In this document: positions 29,234 through 37,645 of the stretch, piece by piece
Numbering within the stretch: the first letter of the stretch is position 1
Layout of the letters: every line of letters starts with the position of its first letter
Source: Clostridium fungisolvens
GTDB taxonomy: Bacteria; Bacillota; Clostridia; Clostridiales; Clostridiaceae
DNA: 64,000 nt
Reading direction: 5' to 3'
Assembly: GCF_014193895.1 (NCBI RefSeq)
Contig: NZ_BLZR01000001.1
Location: 1,984,001-2,048,000, forward strand
The notes under the pieces: model-generated
Seen by the model: the letters and a program-made list of their open reading frames with translations, nothing else
Told to the model about the DNA's origin: nothing
Databases searched by the model: none
Made by a program: the position numbers and the translations under genes

Positions 29234-30004
29234 ATGAATATATATAGTGTTATAAATATGGATATTGTGGGGTCGAGAGAAATTGAAGGTAGGGTAGCAG
29301 TACAAGAAGAACTTAAGCAATATTTTAGACAGTTATATGTTGAAAACAGACATATATTAGTTGCGCCTATCACATTTACTCTAGGGGATGAATGGCAGAT
29401 TGTTTTAAAGGATGCAAAGGAAAGTTATAATATGTTTTTAAAGATAAAAGAGTTTCTTTTACACCGCAATATTAATTGCTATTGTGGAGTAGGGATAGGT
29501 TCAATAAGCACTAAAGAATCTGAAGATACTAGAGAAATGGATGGAAAAGCGTTTATACATGCTAGGAAAGCTCTTATATATGCAAAAGAGACAAATACCT
29601 TTTATAATAAAATGCTTTATACAAAAAATTGTAGAGTGATTTTTATGGGAGATTCAGTAAATGGGAGTAACTCAAGTAGTGATCAAAAAAATTCATCTGA
29701 TCAGCAGTTAGAAGTTGCAGTGACTTCAGTTGATGATGATTTTGACATAATTGATACATTGAATGCTATAATTCAAAATAACGAAATTCTACAAATGAAC
29801 ATGACAGAAAAACAAAGGGAAGTTATTAGATTATATGAAGCTTTAGGATCATATGCAGAAATTGAAAAAAAACACCCAAGGTATACTAAATCAAGCATTT
29901 CCCGTAAACTTTCAGCTGCTAATTATTTTTTAGTAGAGCATAATAGAAATATAATCAAAGGTCTTTTAGCAGAATATTGTAAATTGGTGAAGGAGCAAAG
30001 GTAA
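29234..30004 (+). CDS. SatD-family protein: cyclase-like N-terminal domain plus HTH
   Basis: A 256-residue cytoplasmic protein of the SatD family (named after the S. mutans acid-tolerance operon; biochemical function not established to my knowledge). N-terminal features recall class III nucleotide cyclases: MDIVGS with D10, LGDEW with D52 (42 residues apart, versus about 44 between the two metal Asp of cyclases), a CGVGIGSIS strand near 84-92 and an MDGKAFIHARKALIYAK helix near 102-118. The C-terminal part (about 190-256) has an HTH-like region (TEKQREVIRLYEALGSYAEI). AAAGGAGGG precedes the ATG at 29234. The stop codon overlaps the next start (TAATG), so it is translationally coupled to the DUF3307 gene. 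Confidence 0.8.
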   Translation: MNIYSVINMDIVGSREIEGRVAVQEELKQYFRQLYVENRHILVAPITFTLGDEWQIVLKDAKESYNMFLKIKEFLLHRNINCYCGVGIGSISTKESEDTREMDGKAFIHARKALIYAKETNTFYNKMLYTKNCRVIFMGDSVNGSNSSSDQKNSSDQQLEVAVTSVDDDFDIIDTLNAIIQNNEILQMNMTEKQREVIRLYEALGSYAEIEKKHPRYTKSSISRKLSAANYFLVEHNRNIIKGLLAEYCKLVKEQR

Positions 30005-30882
30005 TGGATATAGAACTCTTATTAATTGCTGTACTCAGCCATAATATTTTTGATTTTATTTTACAAATTAAACTTTTTCGGTGTTATAGATTCCCCGTAT
30101 GTAAAGGGGATGGTAGAGATTTAAAACGCAAAAAAAACATATATAAGACTGTAAAAGGCAATCTAATGCATACATCTAGCCACTTCATAGGACTTTGTAT
30201 AATTGTGTTTATCATAAATTCAATAAAAAATAATCCAGTAATTTTTCCTATGAGTAAAATAATCATAATTTGTATAGCTCATTTCTTTATAGATGAGATT
30301 AAATCATTAATTTACTTATTTAGGACAAGCACTCAAAATAACATATGGGTTTTTTTATTTGATCAACTTGTGCATCTTATAGTAATTTCACTTGTAAGTT
30401 TTAATTGTGATATAACATACTTTATAAGTCAGATAAAGATTAAACTTTTCAATTACCCAAAGAGTTTTAATTTCACTGAGAAAGTATTGCTTACTTCCAT
30501 AATATTTATTGTGTCTACCTGGGCAGTAGGCATATTTATTAAGGTATTTATAAACTACATTAGCTCTGAAGCAAATAAAATTAATATAACAGATGATATT
30601 GGAAAGAATATCATTGGTAATAATGGAAGTATTATAAAAATTGCATCCACCGAAGCTAAAAATGGTGGATATTTAATAGGCATTCTAGAAAGAATACTGA
30701 TATTAATAAGCATAGCTATGAACTATCCTGTTATGATCGGCTTTGTCCTTACGGCTAAATCAGTTGCAAGACTAAAAAAACTATCTAATGACAGCTTTGC
30801 AGAATACTTCATAATTGGAACTTTCTTTAGCTTTATAGCTGCTGTATTAGGAGGAATCATTATAAGAAGTTTATTTAACTAA
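30004..30882 (+). CDS. DUF3307 membrane protein
   Basis: A 292-residue protein with about seven hydrophobic segments. The start LLLIAVLSHNIFDFILQ and the MHTSSHFIGL and AHFFIDEIKS segments, with conserved His/Asp pairs in membrane segments, fit the DUF3307 family. The function is unknown. It overlaps the stop of the SatD gene by one base (TAATG), as is common for SatD-DUF3307 pairs, so the two are one operon and may act together. Its 3' end overlaps the convergent truncated SatD gene by 8 bases. Confidence 0.78.
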   Translation: MDIELLLIAVLSHNIFDFILQIKLFRCYRFPVCKGDGRDLKRKKNIYKTVKGNLMHTSSHFIGLCIIVFIINSIKNNPVIFPMSKIIIICIAHFFIDEIKSLIYLFRTSTQNNIWVFLFDQLVHLIVISLVSFNCDITYFISQIKIKLFNYPKSFNFTEKVLLTSIIFIVSTWAVGIFIKVFINYISSEANKINITDDIGKNIIGNNGSIIKIASTEAKNGGYLIGILERILILISIAMNYPVMIGFVLTAKSVARLKKLSNDSFAEYFIIGTFFSFIAAVLGGIIIRSLFN

Positions 30883-31261
30883 CTAAAATAACCAAAGAGC
30901 AGTGGTTTTTCTTTGCGTATTTTATAGCTTTTCTAGCGAGGTGAAAAGAAGGACCGTCCAATTGATTAACTGTGAGTTCAAAATTATTAATAGTAATTTC
31001 ACCTATGCCTATACCAGTATAAAAATCTAAGTATTCCGGTAAGTTTTCTCTAAAAAAACGTATTATCTTATCATAAGGGGCATCTTTTCGTAATAATCCT
31101 TCCCATTCATCACCAAGAGTTATTAGAAATGGAGAGGCAATTACATCACTAAAGGTTGCATTACACTTTTTTAAAGCGTTTATTAGTAATCTCTGAACTT
31201 CATATCTATTTTCTATATTTTTAGAATCCTTTAAGTCAAAAATCATAGTTATATAGCACAT
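30875..31261 (-). CDS. truncated SatD paralogue (N-terminal domain only)
   Basis: A 128-residue protein matching only the N-terminal domain of the SatD protein at 29234-30004. The same signatures are present: FDLKDSK with D9, ITLGDEW with D51 (again 42 apart), YTGIGIGEI, and LDGPSFHLARKAIKYAKK. It has no C-terminal HTH. TAGGAGG precedes the ATG at 31261 on this strand; an upstream in-frame ATG at 31375 has no ribosome binding site. It converges on the DUF3307 gene. The domain is complete and ends cleanly, so it looks like a single-domain paralogue rather than a decayed copy. Confidence 0.72.
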   Translation of the reverse strand: MCYITMIFDLKDSKNIENRYEVQRLLINALKKCNATFSDVIASPFLITLGDEWEGLLRKDAPYDKIIRFFRENLPEYLDFYTGIGIGEITINNFELTVNQLDGPSFHLARKAIKYAKKNHCSLVILVS

Positions 31262-31686
31262 AATTCCTCCTATCGAGTATATTGTAAAAAAGAAACTCTC
31301 GCATAGTTGATATTTTAATGGCAACTTTACAAGAGTTGTAATTTTTATATTAACTTTGAAGTACAATAATTTCACACTGTATTATATGAATTTTGCAAGA
31401 TATTGTACCAATAAGTGCAGGGTGTAAAAAGAAAATTTATAACTCTATATTCTTAGTAAGTGGATGACAATTTATTCTAAAATACAGATGTATAAGAAAA
31501 TAGATAGATTATGTAACTAATTTTGGTAATATTGTTTATTTATTCAATATATGATAGTATGGACTTAAAGAGAAAAAAGCATTGATTAAAAATCGCTTTT
31601 TAATGATTAATTTAATGATAAAAATAGTCCGTAGAAGATGAAAATTATATATTACTATAATATATTTTATTTAAGGAGGGAATAAA
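31262..31686. other. intergenic region before the small holin gene
   Basis: AT-rich region between divergent genes. An AAAAAAGC...GCTTTTT inverted repeat lies near 31573-31601. I see no gene. Confidence 0.4.
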
Positions 31687-31971
31687 ATGGACATTGAAAA
31701 ATTTGTTCCTGAGCAGTTGATGATTTTAGTTGCTGCATTATATGTCATTGGAATGTGCTTAAAGGCTACACCTAAAGTGAAAGATTGGTTGATCCCTTGG
31801 ATACTGATAGTGATTGGGATAATTGGATCAATAGCATTGCAAAAAGGTTTTACTGCATTAGCTTTTTTTCAAGGTATAGTTTCTGCTGGATTAGCAGTTC
31901 TTAGCAATCAACTAGTAAAGCAAACGTTAAATAGGGATGATTCTAGCAAAAGTAGTAATGATAAAGTTTAG
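31687..31971 (+). CDS. small holin-like protein (Hol44 type)
   Basis: A 94-residue membrane protein with three hydrophobic segments (about 10-25, 36-50 and 58-74) and a polar tail. The FVPEQLMILVAALYVIGMCLK and VKDWLIPWILIVIGIIGSIAL stretches match the Hol44/SPP1-type holin family. There is no endolysin or phage structural gene nearby. TAAGGAGGG precedes the ATG. An acyltransferase-like gene begins 19 bases downstream, so the two are probably co-transcribed; the link is not explained by known biology. Confidence 0.75.
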   Translation: MDIEKFVPEQLMILVAALYVIGMCLKATPKVKDWLIPWILIVIGIIGSIALQKGFTALAFFQGIVSAGLAVLSNQLVKQTLNRDDSSKSSNDKV

Positions 31972-31990
31972 AAAGTAAGGCGAATTTGTT

Positions 31991-33247
31991 ATGAGGTTTA
32001 AATCTGAGGCTTTTGATGTATTTCAATTTTTATCAGAAGAATATAAATATAATGACCATCAACTTCATTGCGTATTATATTTTAAAGGGAAAATTGAAGA
32101 ACTTATACTAGAAAGAGCAATAAATTTAAGTTTTAAGGCAATACCAATACTATCAAGTAAATATGTAGAGGATATAAGTATGCCTTATTGGGAGAGTTGT
32201 GACTTTGAAAAAGCCAATGATTATTTGATAATTACAAAGGATAAAAGTAATTTTGATGACTTTATTGTTATGAGTACTGATGAGTTTAATGGTCCACAAG
32301 TGAAATTTTGTTTATACGCAGGCGATAATCATAGGTTAGCAGTAATAATGAATCACATGATTTGTGATGCTGCCGGATTTAAACAGTATATCTATCTATT
32401 AAGCGACTTATATTCAAAATTATCTAAGGCTATTGAATATGTAGTAGACAAGAAATTAAATGGCACAAGAAGCATTAGTATAATTACTGATAATATTTCT
32501 AGTTTTACAAAATTGAAAATTCTAACCTCTAAAAAAATAGTAAGTAATAGAACTGGTCATCTAAAGTTTTCCTTTAGCCATAATTCCGATAAAAACCCCT
32601 TCATCAAAAAATATGTAATCTCAAAAGATAGATTTATTAAAATTAAAGAGTACTGTCATAAAAATGATTTTACAATAAATGATGTTTTTTTGGCAGCGTA
32701 TTATAGAGTTATGTTTAGTAGGCTTAAGCTAAAACAGAATGATAAGTTAAATATAGCAATAATGATTGATATGAGAAGACATTTAAAGAATAAAAATATT
32801 GATTCTCTTTGCAACCTTGCCTCATCTGTTGTAACAGAAATTGAATATTGTGAAAAAGATGATTTTTTTAAAACAGCCTGTAAGGTAAAAAATGATGTAG
32901 ATTTTAAAAAAAATAGATATTTTGGAATAAAAGGTTTCTTGGAGATAGAGTTAGCTTTCAAGTTTTTAAGTTATAAAACTATAAAGAAGCTTTTAAAAAA
33001 ACACTTTAATAATCCAGTTCTAGGGATGACTAATATAGGTGTTATCGATAAGAATAAACTTAGATTTGGCAACACAGAAGTGGAGCAAGCTTTTATGTGT
33101 GGGTCAATAAAGTATGAACCTTATTTTCAATTAGCCTTAAGTAGTTTTGATGATACAATTATCTTAACTGTAAATTTGTTTGGAAATAAAAATGACCAAG
33201 CAGCCGTAGATGATTTTTTATTGCAGATTGTTGATGAACTTCCATAA
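31991..33247 (+). CDS. condensation-superfamily acyltransferase (alcohol acetyltransferase-like)
   Basis: A 418-residue soluble protein of the CoA-dependent acyltransferase/condensation fold. The catalytic HxxxD motif is visible as NHMICDAAG (about residue 119-127; usual HHxxxDG, here with A in place of the motif Gly). The second half has the FTINDVFLAAYYRVM helix and DMRRHL strand and a late NIGVID segment typical of this fold. Related families transfer acyl groups to alcohols (AATase), lipids or NRPS intermediates; the substrate cannot be read here. It follows the holin-like gene by 19 bases, with a weak AAGGCGA ribosome binding site. A strong terminator follows. Confidence 0.75.
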   Translation: MRFKSEAFDVFQFLSEEYKYNDHQLHCVLYFKGKIEELILERAINLSFKAIPILSSKYVEDISMPYWESCDFEKANDYLIITKDKSNFDDFIVMSTDEFNGPQVKFCLYAGDNHRLAVIMNHMICDAAGFKQYIYLLSDLYSKLSKAIEYVVDKKLNGTRSISIITDNISSFTKLKILTSKKIVSNRTGHLKFSFSHNSDKNPFIKKYVISKDRFIKIKEYCHKNDFTINDVFLAAYYRVMFSRLKLKQNDKLNIAIMIDMRRHLKNKNIDSLCNLASSVVTEIEYCEKDDFFKTACKVKNDVDFKKNRYFGIKGFLEIELAFKFLSYKTIKKLLKKHFNNPVLGMTNIGVIDKNKLRFGNTEVEQAFMCGSIKYEPYFQLALSSFDDTIILTVNLFGNKNDQAAVDDFLLQIVDELP

Positions 33248-33365
33248 ATATGATTAAATTACGGTCTTGAGTCGACATATAGACTCAATGTTTAACCAAA
33301 GAACGATAATAGCGTTTGACTGGACCAGAAGAATTTTTAAGATATGACACGAATATAGAAAATTA

Positions 33366-33406
33366 TTAAAGCCTCCAAAAAAACTATAGTTTTTTAGAGG
33401 CTTTAA
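33366..33406 (+). terminator. terminator of the holin-acyltransferase unit
   Basis: AAAGCCTC...GAGGCTTT with AAAAAAACTATAGTTTTTT pairing inside; it works in either direction and separates convergent genes. Confidence 0.85.
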
Positions 33407-33444
33407 GTTACTAATAATATTGAAAAAAATATTATTAACTAAAG

Positions 33445-33762
33445 TTAATCAAAATTTAGTGAATTGATGTCATTAAGCCCCTGGTAAACTTCTTCTCTAG
33501 AGAAGTTGTTTTTGATTAAATCTTCATCACTTTTTTCTAAAAGCATGTTATAAAATTTAATACCAGCATCCTTTATAGACCTAGTCTTATTTTTCTCTAG
33601 CTCTTCAAAAAGTAGGTTCTCTGCTTTATTATATTCACCTTCATAAACCATACGTTTTAACAATAACTGCAGCAAATCAGCAGATCCCATATTGTTTAAG
33701 TCTGAGTTATCCATAGCTTTTGCTTGTTTTTCATCATCTTTCTTTGATCTTAAAAATCCCAT
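33445..33762 (-). CDS. small helical protein of unknown function (possibly DUF6483-like)
   Basis: A 105-residue, highly charged helical protein. It starts MGFLRSKKDDEKQAKAM. A central region (SADLLQLLLKRMVYEGEYNK then AENLLFEELEKN) looks like one TPR-type helical hairpin, and the C-terminus is acidic. A clostridial family annotated DUF6483 has a similar pattern, but I am not certain. GGCGGTG precedes the ATG. It is monocistronic. Confidence 0.65.
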   Translation of the reverse strand: MGFLRSKKDDEKQAKAMDNSDLNNMGSADLLQLLLKRMVYEGEYNKAENLLFEELEKNKTRSIKDAGIKFYNMLLEKSDEDLIKNNFSREEVYQGLNDINSLNFD

Positions 33763-34206
33763 AAAAACACCGCCATCTATTTTGTTATATAGTTATAAAT
33801 ATTATAGACAATATTTTATCATAAATAAATTTATTTATTTATTTATTCTTTGAATCCTGGATGAAAATGTTTAAGATATATTACTTTAATCTGATAACTT
33901 TCTATAAAATTTCTCTGAGTCTTGGTGAGAGAAATTAAATATAAAGTACCATTAATATTTAAATGGATATCTATTATAGATGCGTAAAAATGAAATTAAA
34001 TATTGCAGTAATAATCATAAATGACGATTAAGCTTCATATTTTAAATGAATTATGAATGAAATCAAAAACATTAAATCATTATTTAAAATAGCGAAATGT
34101 TAATAAAATACTGATATATTCACTTATAATTCATAAATAATAGGTAATAAATAACATATTTTCACATATTGCTGTCTATTATTAACAAAATGAATATTTA
34201 TTATCG
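33763..34206. other. intergenic region upstream of the cysteine-type ABC operon
   Basis: AT-rich region between divergent genes. A TTTCTC...GAGAAA hairpin lies at 33910-33934. I see no gene or known riboswitch. Confidence 0.4.
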
Positions 34207-34236
34207 TTGACATTGAAGGTGCAACGTTCATATAAT
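34207..34236 (+). promoter_or_regulatory. sigma-A promoter of the amino-acid ABC operon
   Basis: TTGACA (34207-34212) and TATAAT (34231-34236), spacer 18 bases: both boxes are consensus. The leader to the first gene is only about 70 bases, too short for a T-box or SAM riboswitch. Confidence 0.85.
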
Positions 34237-34312
34237 AGGGTGAAATTACATATTAAACAGATAGGAATAGTAATTATTTTGAATTTTCAGCATTTTTAAA
34301 GGTGGTATATCC

Positions 34313-34978
34313 ATGAATATTAACTGGCAATTTATAACAAGTAACTTGCCTTTATACGAAAAAGCAGCATTGCTTACGCTTAAGCTAGCTTTTTGGGGTA
34401 TATTGGCATCTATTATAATCGGACTTATTTGTTCTGTAATACTATATTATAAGGTTAAAGTATTAGATATAGTTGTACGAGCTTACGTTGAACTTTCACG
34501 TAATACTCCGCTATTAATACAATTATTTTTCTTGTATTATGGATTAACTAAACTTGGGGTAACTTTAAGTGGAACAGCCTGTGCAATTATTGGACTATCC
34601 TTCCTTGGTGGAAGTTATATGGCTGAAGCATTTAGAGGTGGAATAGAAGCAGTTAGTAAATCGCAAATTGAATCTGGTCTTAGTATTGGACTTACAAAGG
34701 CTCAATTAGCGAGATATGTAATATTGCCTCAAGCTTTTTCAGTAAGTGTACCAGCTATAGGAGCAAATTGTATATTTCTTTTAAAAGAAACTTCAATTTT
34801 TAGCGCCATAGCAATAGTGGATTTGATGAATGTTACTAAAGATTTGATAGGACTTTATTATCAGACATTCGAATCTTTATTTATGTTAGTTGTATCTTAT
34901 TTAATAATATTATTGCCTCTGTCCCTTCTTTTGACATGGCTAGAAAGGAAGGTAAGGTATGCAGAATTCGGTAATTAG
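34313..34978 (+). CDS. amino-acid ABC transporter permease 1 (His/Glu/Gln family)
   Basis: A 221-residue inner-membrane permease of the HisM/GlnP family with about five spans. The EAA loop is readable (GIEAVSKSQIESGLSIGLTK then Q, with ILPQAF), as is the family N-terminal stretch (LSRNTPLLIQLFFLYYG). AGGTGG precedes the ATG at normal spacing. The next permease starts 20 bases before this stop codon, so the two are translationally coupled subunits of one heterodimeric channel. Confidence 0.93.
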   Translation: MNINWQFITSNLPLYEKAALLTLKLAFWGILASIIIGLICSVILYYKVKVLDIVVRAYVELSRNTPLLIQLFFLYYGLTKLGVTLSGTACAIIGLSFLGGSYMAEAFRGGIEAVSKSQIESGLSIGLTKAQLARYVILPQAFSVSVPAIGANCIFLLKETSIFSAIAIVDLMNVTKDLIGLYYQTFESLFMLVVSYLIILLPLSLLLTWLERKVRYAEFGN

Positions 34979-35636
34979 CGCTATCTTTGAAGGAAACAAT
35001 TTTCTTAGGCTTTTGGGTGGATTGTTGGTAACAGCCAGAATAGCATTTATCTCAATAATAATTGGATCTGTTTTTGGTATTGTTCTTGGATTACTTAGAA
35101 CTACTAAGTATAAGGTAATAAAATTTGTCTTGAGACTTTATTTAGAGATATTTAGAATAATACCAACTCTAGTATGGCTATTTATACTTCATTTTGGAGT
35201 AACTGCTGCCTTGGACATACAAATCGATGGAGAAGTTGTGTCTATAATAGTTTTTAGTTTATGGGGTGCAGCTGAGATGAGCGATATAGTTAGAGGAGCT
35301 TTGGAGTCTTTACCTAAACATCAGCTTGAATCAGGAAAAGCTTTGGGGTTAACTTATATTCAGTTGTATAGATATATACTTATACCACAGGCTATAAGGA
35401 GATTGCTTCCTGGAGCTATAAATTTAGCAACTAGAATGGTTAAGACTACTTCTTTAGTTGTATTAATTGGAGTTGTTGAAGTAGTAAAAGTTGGACAACA
35501 AATAATAGAAACAGCAAGATTTACTGTTCCAACAGCTTCTTTCTGGGTATATGGGATAGTATTCATATTATATTTTATAATTTGTTATCCTCTATCATTG
35601 TTATCAAAAAGACTTGAAGCAAAGTGGAATAGTTAG
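34959..35636 (+). CDS. amino-acid ABC transporter permease 2
   Basis: A 225-residue permease of the same family. The EAA loop (RGALESLPKHQLESGKALGL) and IFRIIPTLVWLFILHFG are present. It overlaps the first permease by 20 bases, with AAGGAAGG inside the upstream gene as its ribosome binding site. It forms the membrane pore with permease 1. Confidence 0.92.
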   Translation: MQNSVISAIFEGNNFLRLLGGLLVTARIAFISIIIGSVFGIVLGLLRTTKYKVIKFVLRLYLEIFRIIPTLVWLFILHFGVTAALDIQIDGEVVSIIVFSLWGAAEMSDIVRGALESLPKHQLESGKALGLTYIQLYRYILIPQAIRRLLPGAINLATRMVKTTSLVVLIGVVEVVKVGQQIIETARFTVPTASFWVYGIVFILYFIICYPLSLLSKRLEAKWNS

Positions 35637-35638
35637 GG

Positions 35639-36397
35639 GTGGTTATCATAGATAAAGTAAATAATGAAGTGTTGCTTGAGATAAAAGGCTTACACAAAGA
35701 ATATGAAAGTAAGAAAGTTTTAAATAATATAGACTTGGAAATACACAAAGGTGAGGTTCTTGTAATACTAGGACCTTCTGGATGTGGAAAAAGTACCCTT
35801 CTAAGATGTTTAAATGGTCTTGAACCAATTCAAGGAGGGGATATAAAACTATCTGGAAAGTCATTAACTGATAAGAATGTAAACTGGCAAGAGGTACGTC
35901 AGAAGATAGGAATGGTATTTCAGAATTATGAGTTGTTTCCACATATGACAGTTATTGAAAATATTCTTTTAGGGCCAACTAAGGTTCAGAAAAGAGATAG
36001 AAATGAAGTATTGGAGCAAGCAAAGCAACTTTTGGATAGAGTAGGACTTCTTGATAGAATGGATTCATATCCACGTCAGCTTTCAGGTGGACAAAAGCAA
36101 AGAATAGCCATAGTAAGAGCTTTATGCATGAACCCGGAAGTAATGCTATTTGATGAAGTAACTGCATCACTTGATCCGGAGATGGTAAGAGAAGTATTAG
36201 ATGTTATGTTAGAACTTGCAAAGCAAGGGATGACAATGGCAATAGTAACTCATGAAATGAATTTTGCTCAAGCTGTTGCAGATAAGATAGTTTTCCTTGA
36301 TTCAGGAAACATATGTGAAGTTGCAACTCCTGAGGAGTTTTTTAAAAATCCTAAGACAGAACGTGCTCAGCACTTTCTAAATATATTTGAATACTAA
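35639..36397 (+). CDS. amino-acid ABC transporter ATP-binding protein
   Basis: A 252-residue ATPase of the GlnQ/HisP family: Walker A GPSGCGKST (near residue 45-53), Q-loop MVFQNYELFPHM, signature LSGGQKQR, Walker B VMLFDEVTASLDP and switch His in VTHEM. It drives uptake through the two upstream permeases. The start is uncertain: the GTG at 35639 has no Shine-Dalgarno of its own, while GGGGTGG (35636-35642) would best serve the in-frame ATA at 35648. The next gene follows within 21 bases. Confidence 0.93.
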   Translation: MVIIDKVNNEVLLEIKGLHKEYESKKVLNNIDLEIHKGEVLVILGPSGCGKSTLLRCLNGLEPIQGGDIKLSGKSLTDKNVNWQEVRQKIGMVFQNYELFPHMTVIENILLGPTKVQKRDRNEVLEQAKQLLDRVGLLDRMDSYPRQLSGGQKQRIAIVRALCMNPEVMLFDEVTASLDPEMVREVLDVMLELAKQGMTMAIVTHEMNFAQAVADKIVFLDSGNICEVATPEEFFKNPKTERAQHFLNIFEY

Positions 36398-36417
36398 AAT
36401 TGGGGGGAAGATTTATA

Positions 36418-37293
36418 ATGAAAAACATTAAAAAGGTTTTAGCAGCAGTTATAGTTGGTACTTTACTAGTGGGTAGCTTTGTTGGATGCAGCAAGTCTAC
36501 TACATCAGATGATAAGTCAAAATCATCAGCAGCTACAAGTTCATTAGAAGATATCAAAAAACGTGGAAAGATTAGAGTTGGTGTATTTAGTGATAAACCA
36601 CCTTTCGGATATGTAGATTCAAACGGTAAGAACCAAGGTTTTGACGTTGAAATAGCTAAGAGATTTGCAAAGGATCTTTTAGGGGATGAGTCAAAAGTAG
36701 AATTTGTATTAGTAGAAGCAGCAGCAAGAGTATCAGTTTTAGAATCAAATAAAGTTGATATAACAATGGCTAACTTCACAGTTACAGATGAAAGAAAGCA
36801 AAAGGTTGATTTTGCTAATCCATATATGAAGGTTTCTCTTGGAATAGTTTCTCCTGATGGAGCTCTTATAACTTCAGTTGACCAATTAAAAGGTAAGAAG
36901 CTTATAGTTAACAAGGGAACAACTGCAGAAGCTTACTTCATGAAGAACTATCCAGATATAGAATTATTAAAGTATGACCAAAATACAGAAACTTTTGAAG
37001 CTTTAAAGGATGGTCGTGGTGCTGCACTAGCTCATGATAACACAGAAGTTCTTGCTTGGGCTAAGAGCAACAAAGGATTCACTGTTGGAGTTCCAACACT
37101 AGGAAGCCAAGATACAATAGCTCCAGCTGTAAAGAAGGGTAACAAAGAGCTTTTAGATTGGATCAACACTGAACTTGAAAATATAGGAAAAGAAAACTTT
37201 ATTCACAAAGCATACGAAGATACCTTAAAGCCAGTATACGGTGACTCAGTAAGTCCTGATAACCTTGTAATTGAAGGCGGAAAATTAAAATAG
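36418..37293 (+). CDS. cysteine-type ABC transporter substrate-binding lipoprotein (CjaA-like)
   Basis: A 291-residue lipoprotein: signal peptide with lipobox VGC (Cys about 24), a Ser/Lys/Asp linker, then the family 3 amino-acid-binding domain (GVFSDKPPFGYVDSNGKNQG, FTVTDERKQKVDF, APAVKKGNKEL). Several stretches, including the DKPPFGYVDxNGKNQGFDV region, FTVTxER, NKGTTA, KYDQNTETF and the VIEGGKL end, recall Campylobacter CjaA, a cysteine-binding protein; that comparison is from memory. It therefore probably makes this operon a cysteine importer. GGGGGGAAG precedes the ATG at 36418, and a terminator follows. Confidence 0.9.
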   Translation: MKNIKKVLAAVIVGTLLVGSFVGCSKSTTSDDKSKSSAATSSLEDIKKRGKIRVGVFSDKPPFGYVDSNGKNQGFDVEIAKRFAKDLLGDESKVEFVLVEAAARVSVLESNKVDITMANFTVTDERKQKVDFANPYMKVSLGIVSPDGALITSVDQLKGKKLIVNKGTTAEAYFMKNYPDIELLKYDQNTETFEALKDGRGAALAHDNTEVLAWAKSNKGFTVGVPTLGSQDTIAPAVKKGNKELLDWINTELENIGKENFIHKAYEDTLKPVYGDSVSPDNLVIEGGKLK

Positions 37294-37298
37294 TTTTT

Positions 37299-37333
37299 GA
37301 GCAGCTGATACTGTAGTATCAGCTGCTTATTTT
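37299..37333 (+). terminator. terminator of the amino-acid ABC operon
   Basis: GCAGCTGATAC-TGTA-GTATCAGCTGC, an 11-bp perfect stem, followed by T-rich sequence. Confidence 0.85.
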
Positions 37334-37645
37334 CATTTATATGAAGATATATATTGTTTTTAAAAGGGAAATTATATAAATAAAATACTTCATATTAGAA
37401 TTTATCCAAATAAAGATTCGTAGAATTATCGAAATTTAATGATTGAAGTAGTTTATCAGTTCAGAGGAATAAATAATCCAGTTCTATGTAATAAGACTAA
37501 TAGATACTTATATTAAATAATAATGTCGGTAAGATTATCAACTATAAGTTTTTATGTAATCTAAATATCTTGATTGAGGTATAGCTACTATTCTATAATT
37601 AATAGATAATAAATGTCAGTAAAGTATTAAATATTTAAAATTAAA
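37334..37645. other. intergenic region upstream of idi
   Basis: About 310 AT-rich bases; no gene, repeat or clear promoter that I can support. Confidence 0.4.

Noticed and set aside
5492..33247. A prophage, suggested by two holin-like genes.
   Set aside because: The genes are 25 kb apart, with no integrase, capsid, tail or endolysin gene between or around them.
34237..34312. A riboswitch in the leader of the amino-acid ABC operon.
   Set aside because: The leader is about 70 bases and lacks T-box, SAM or lysine riboswitch signatures.
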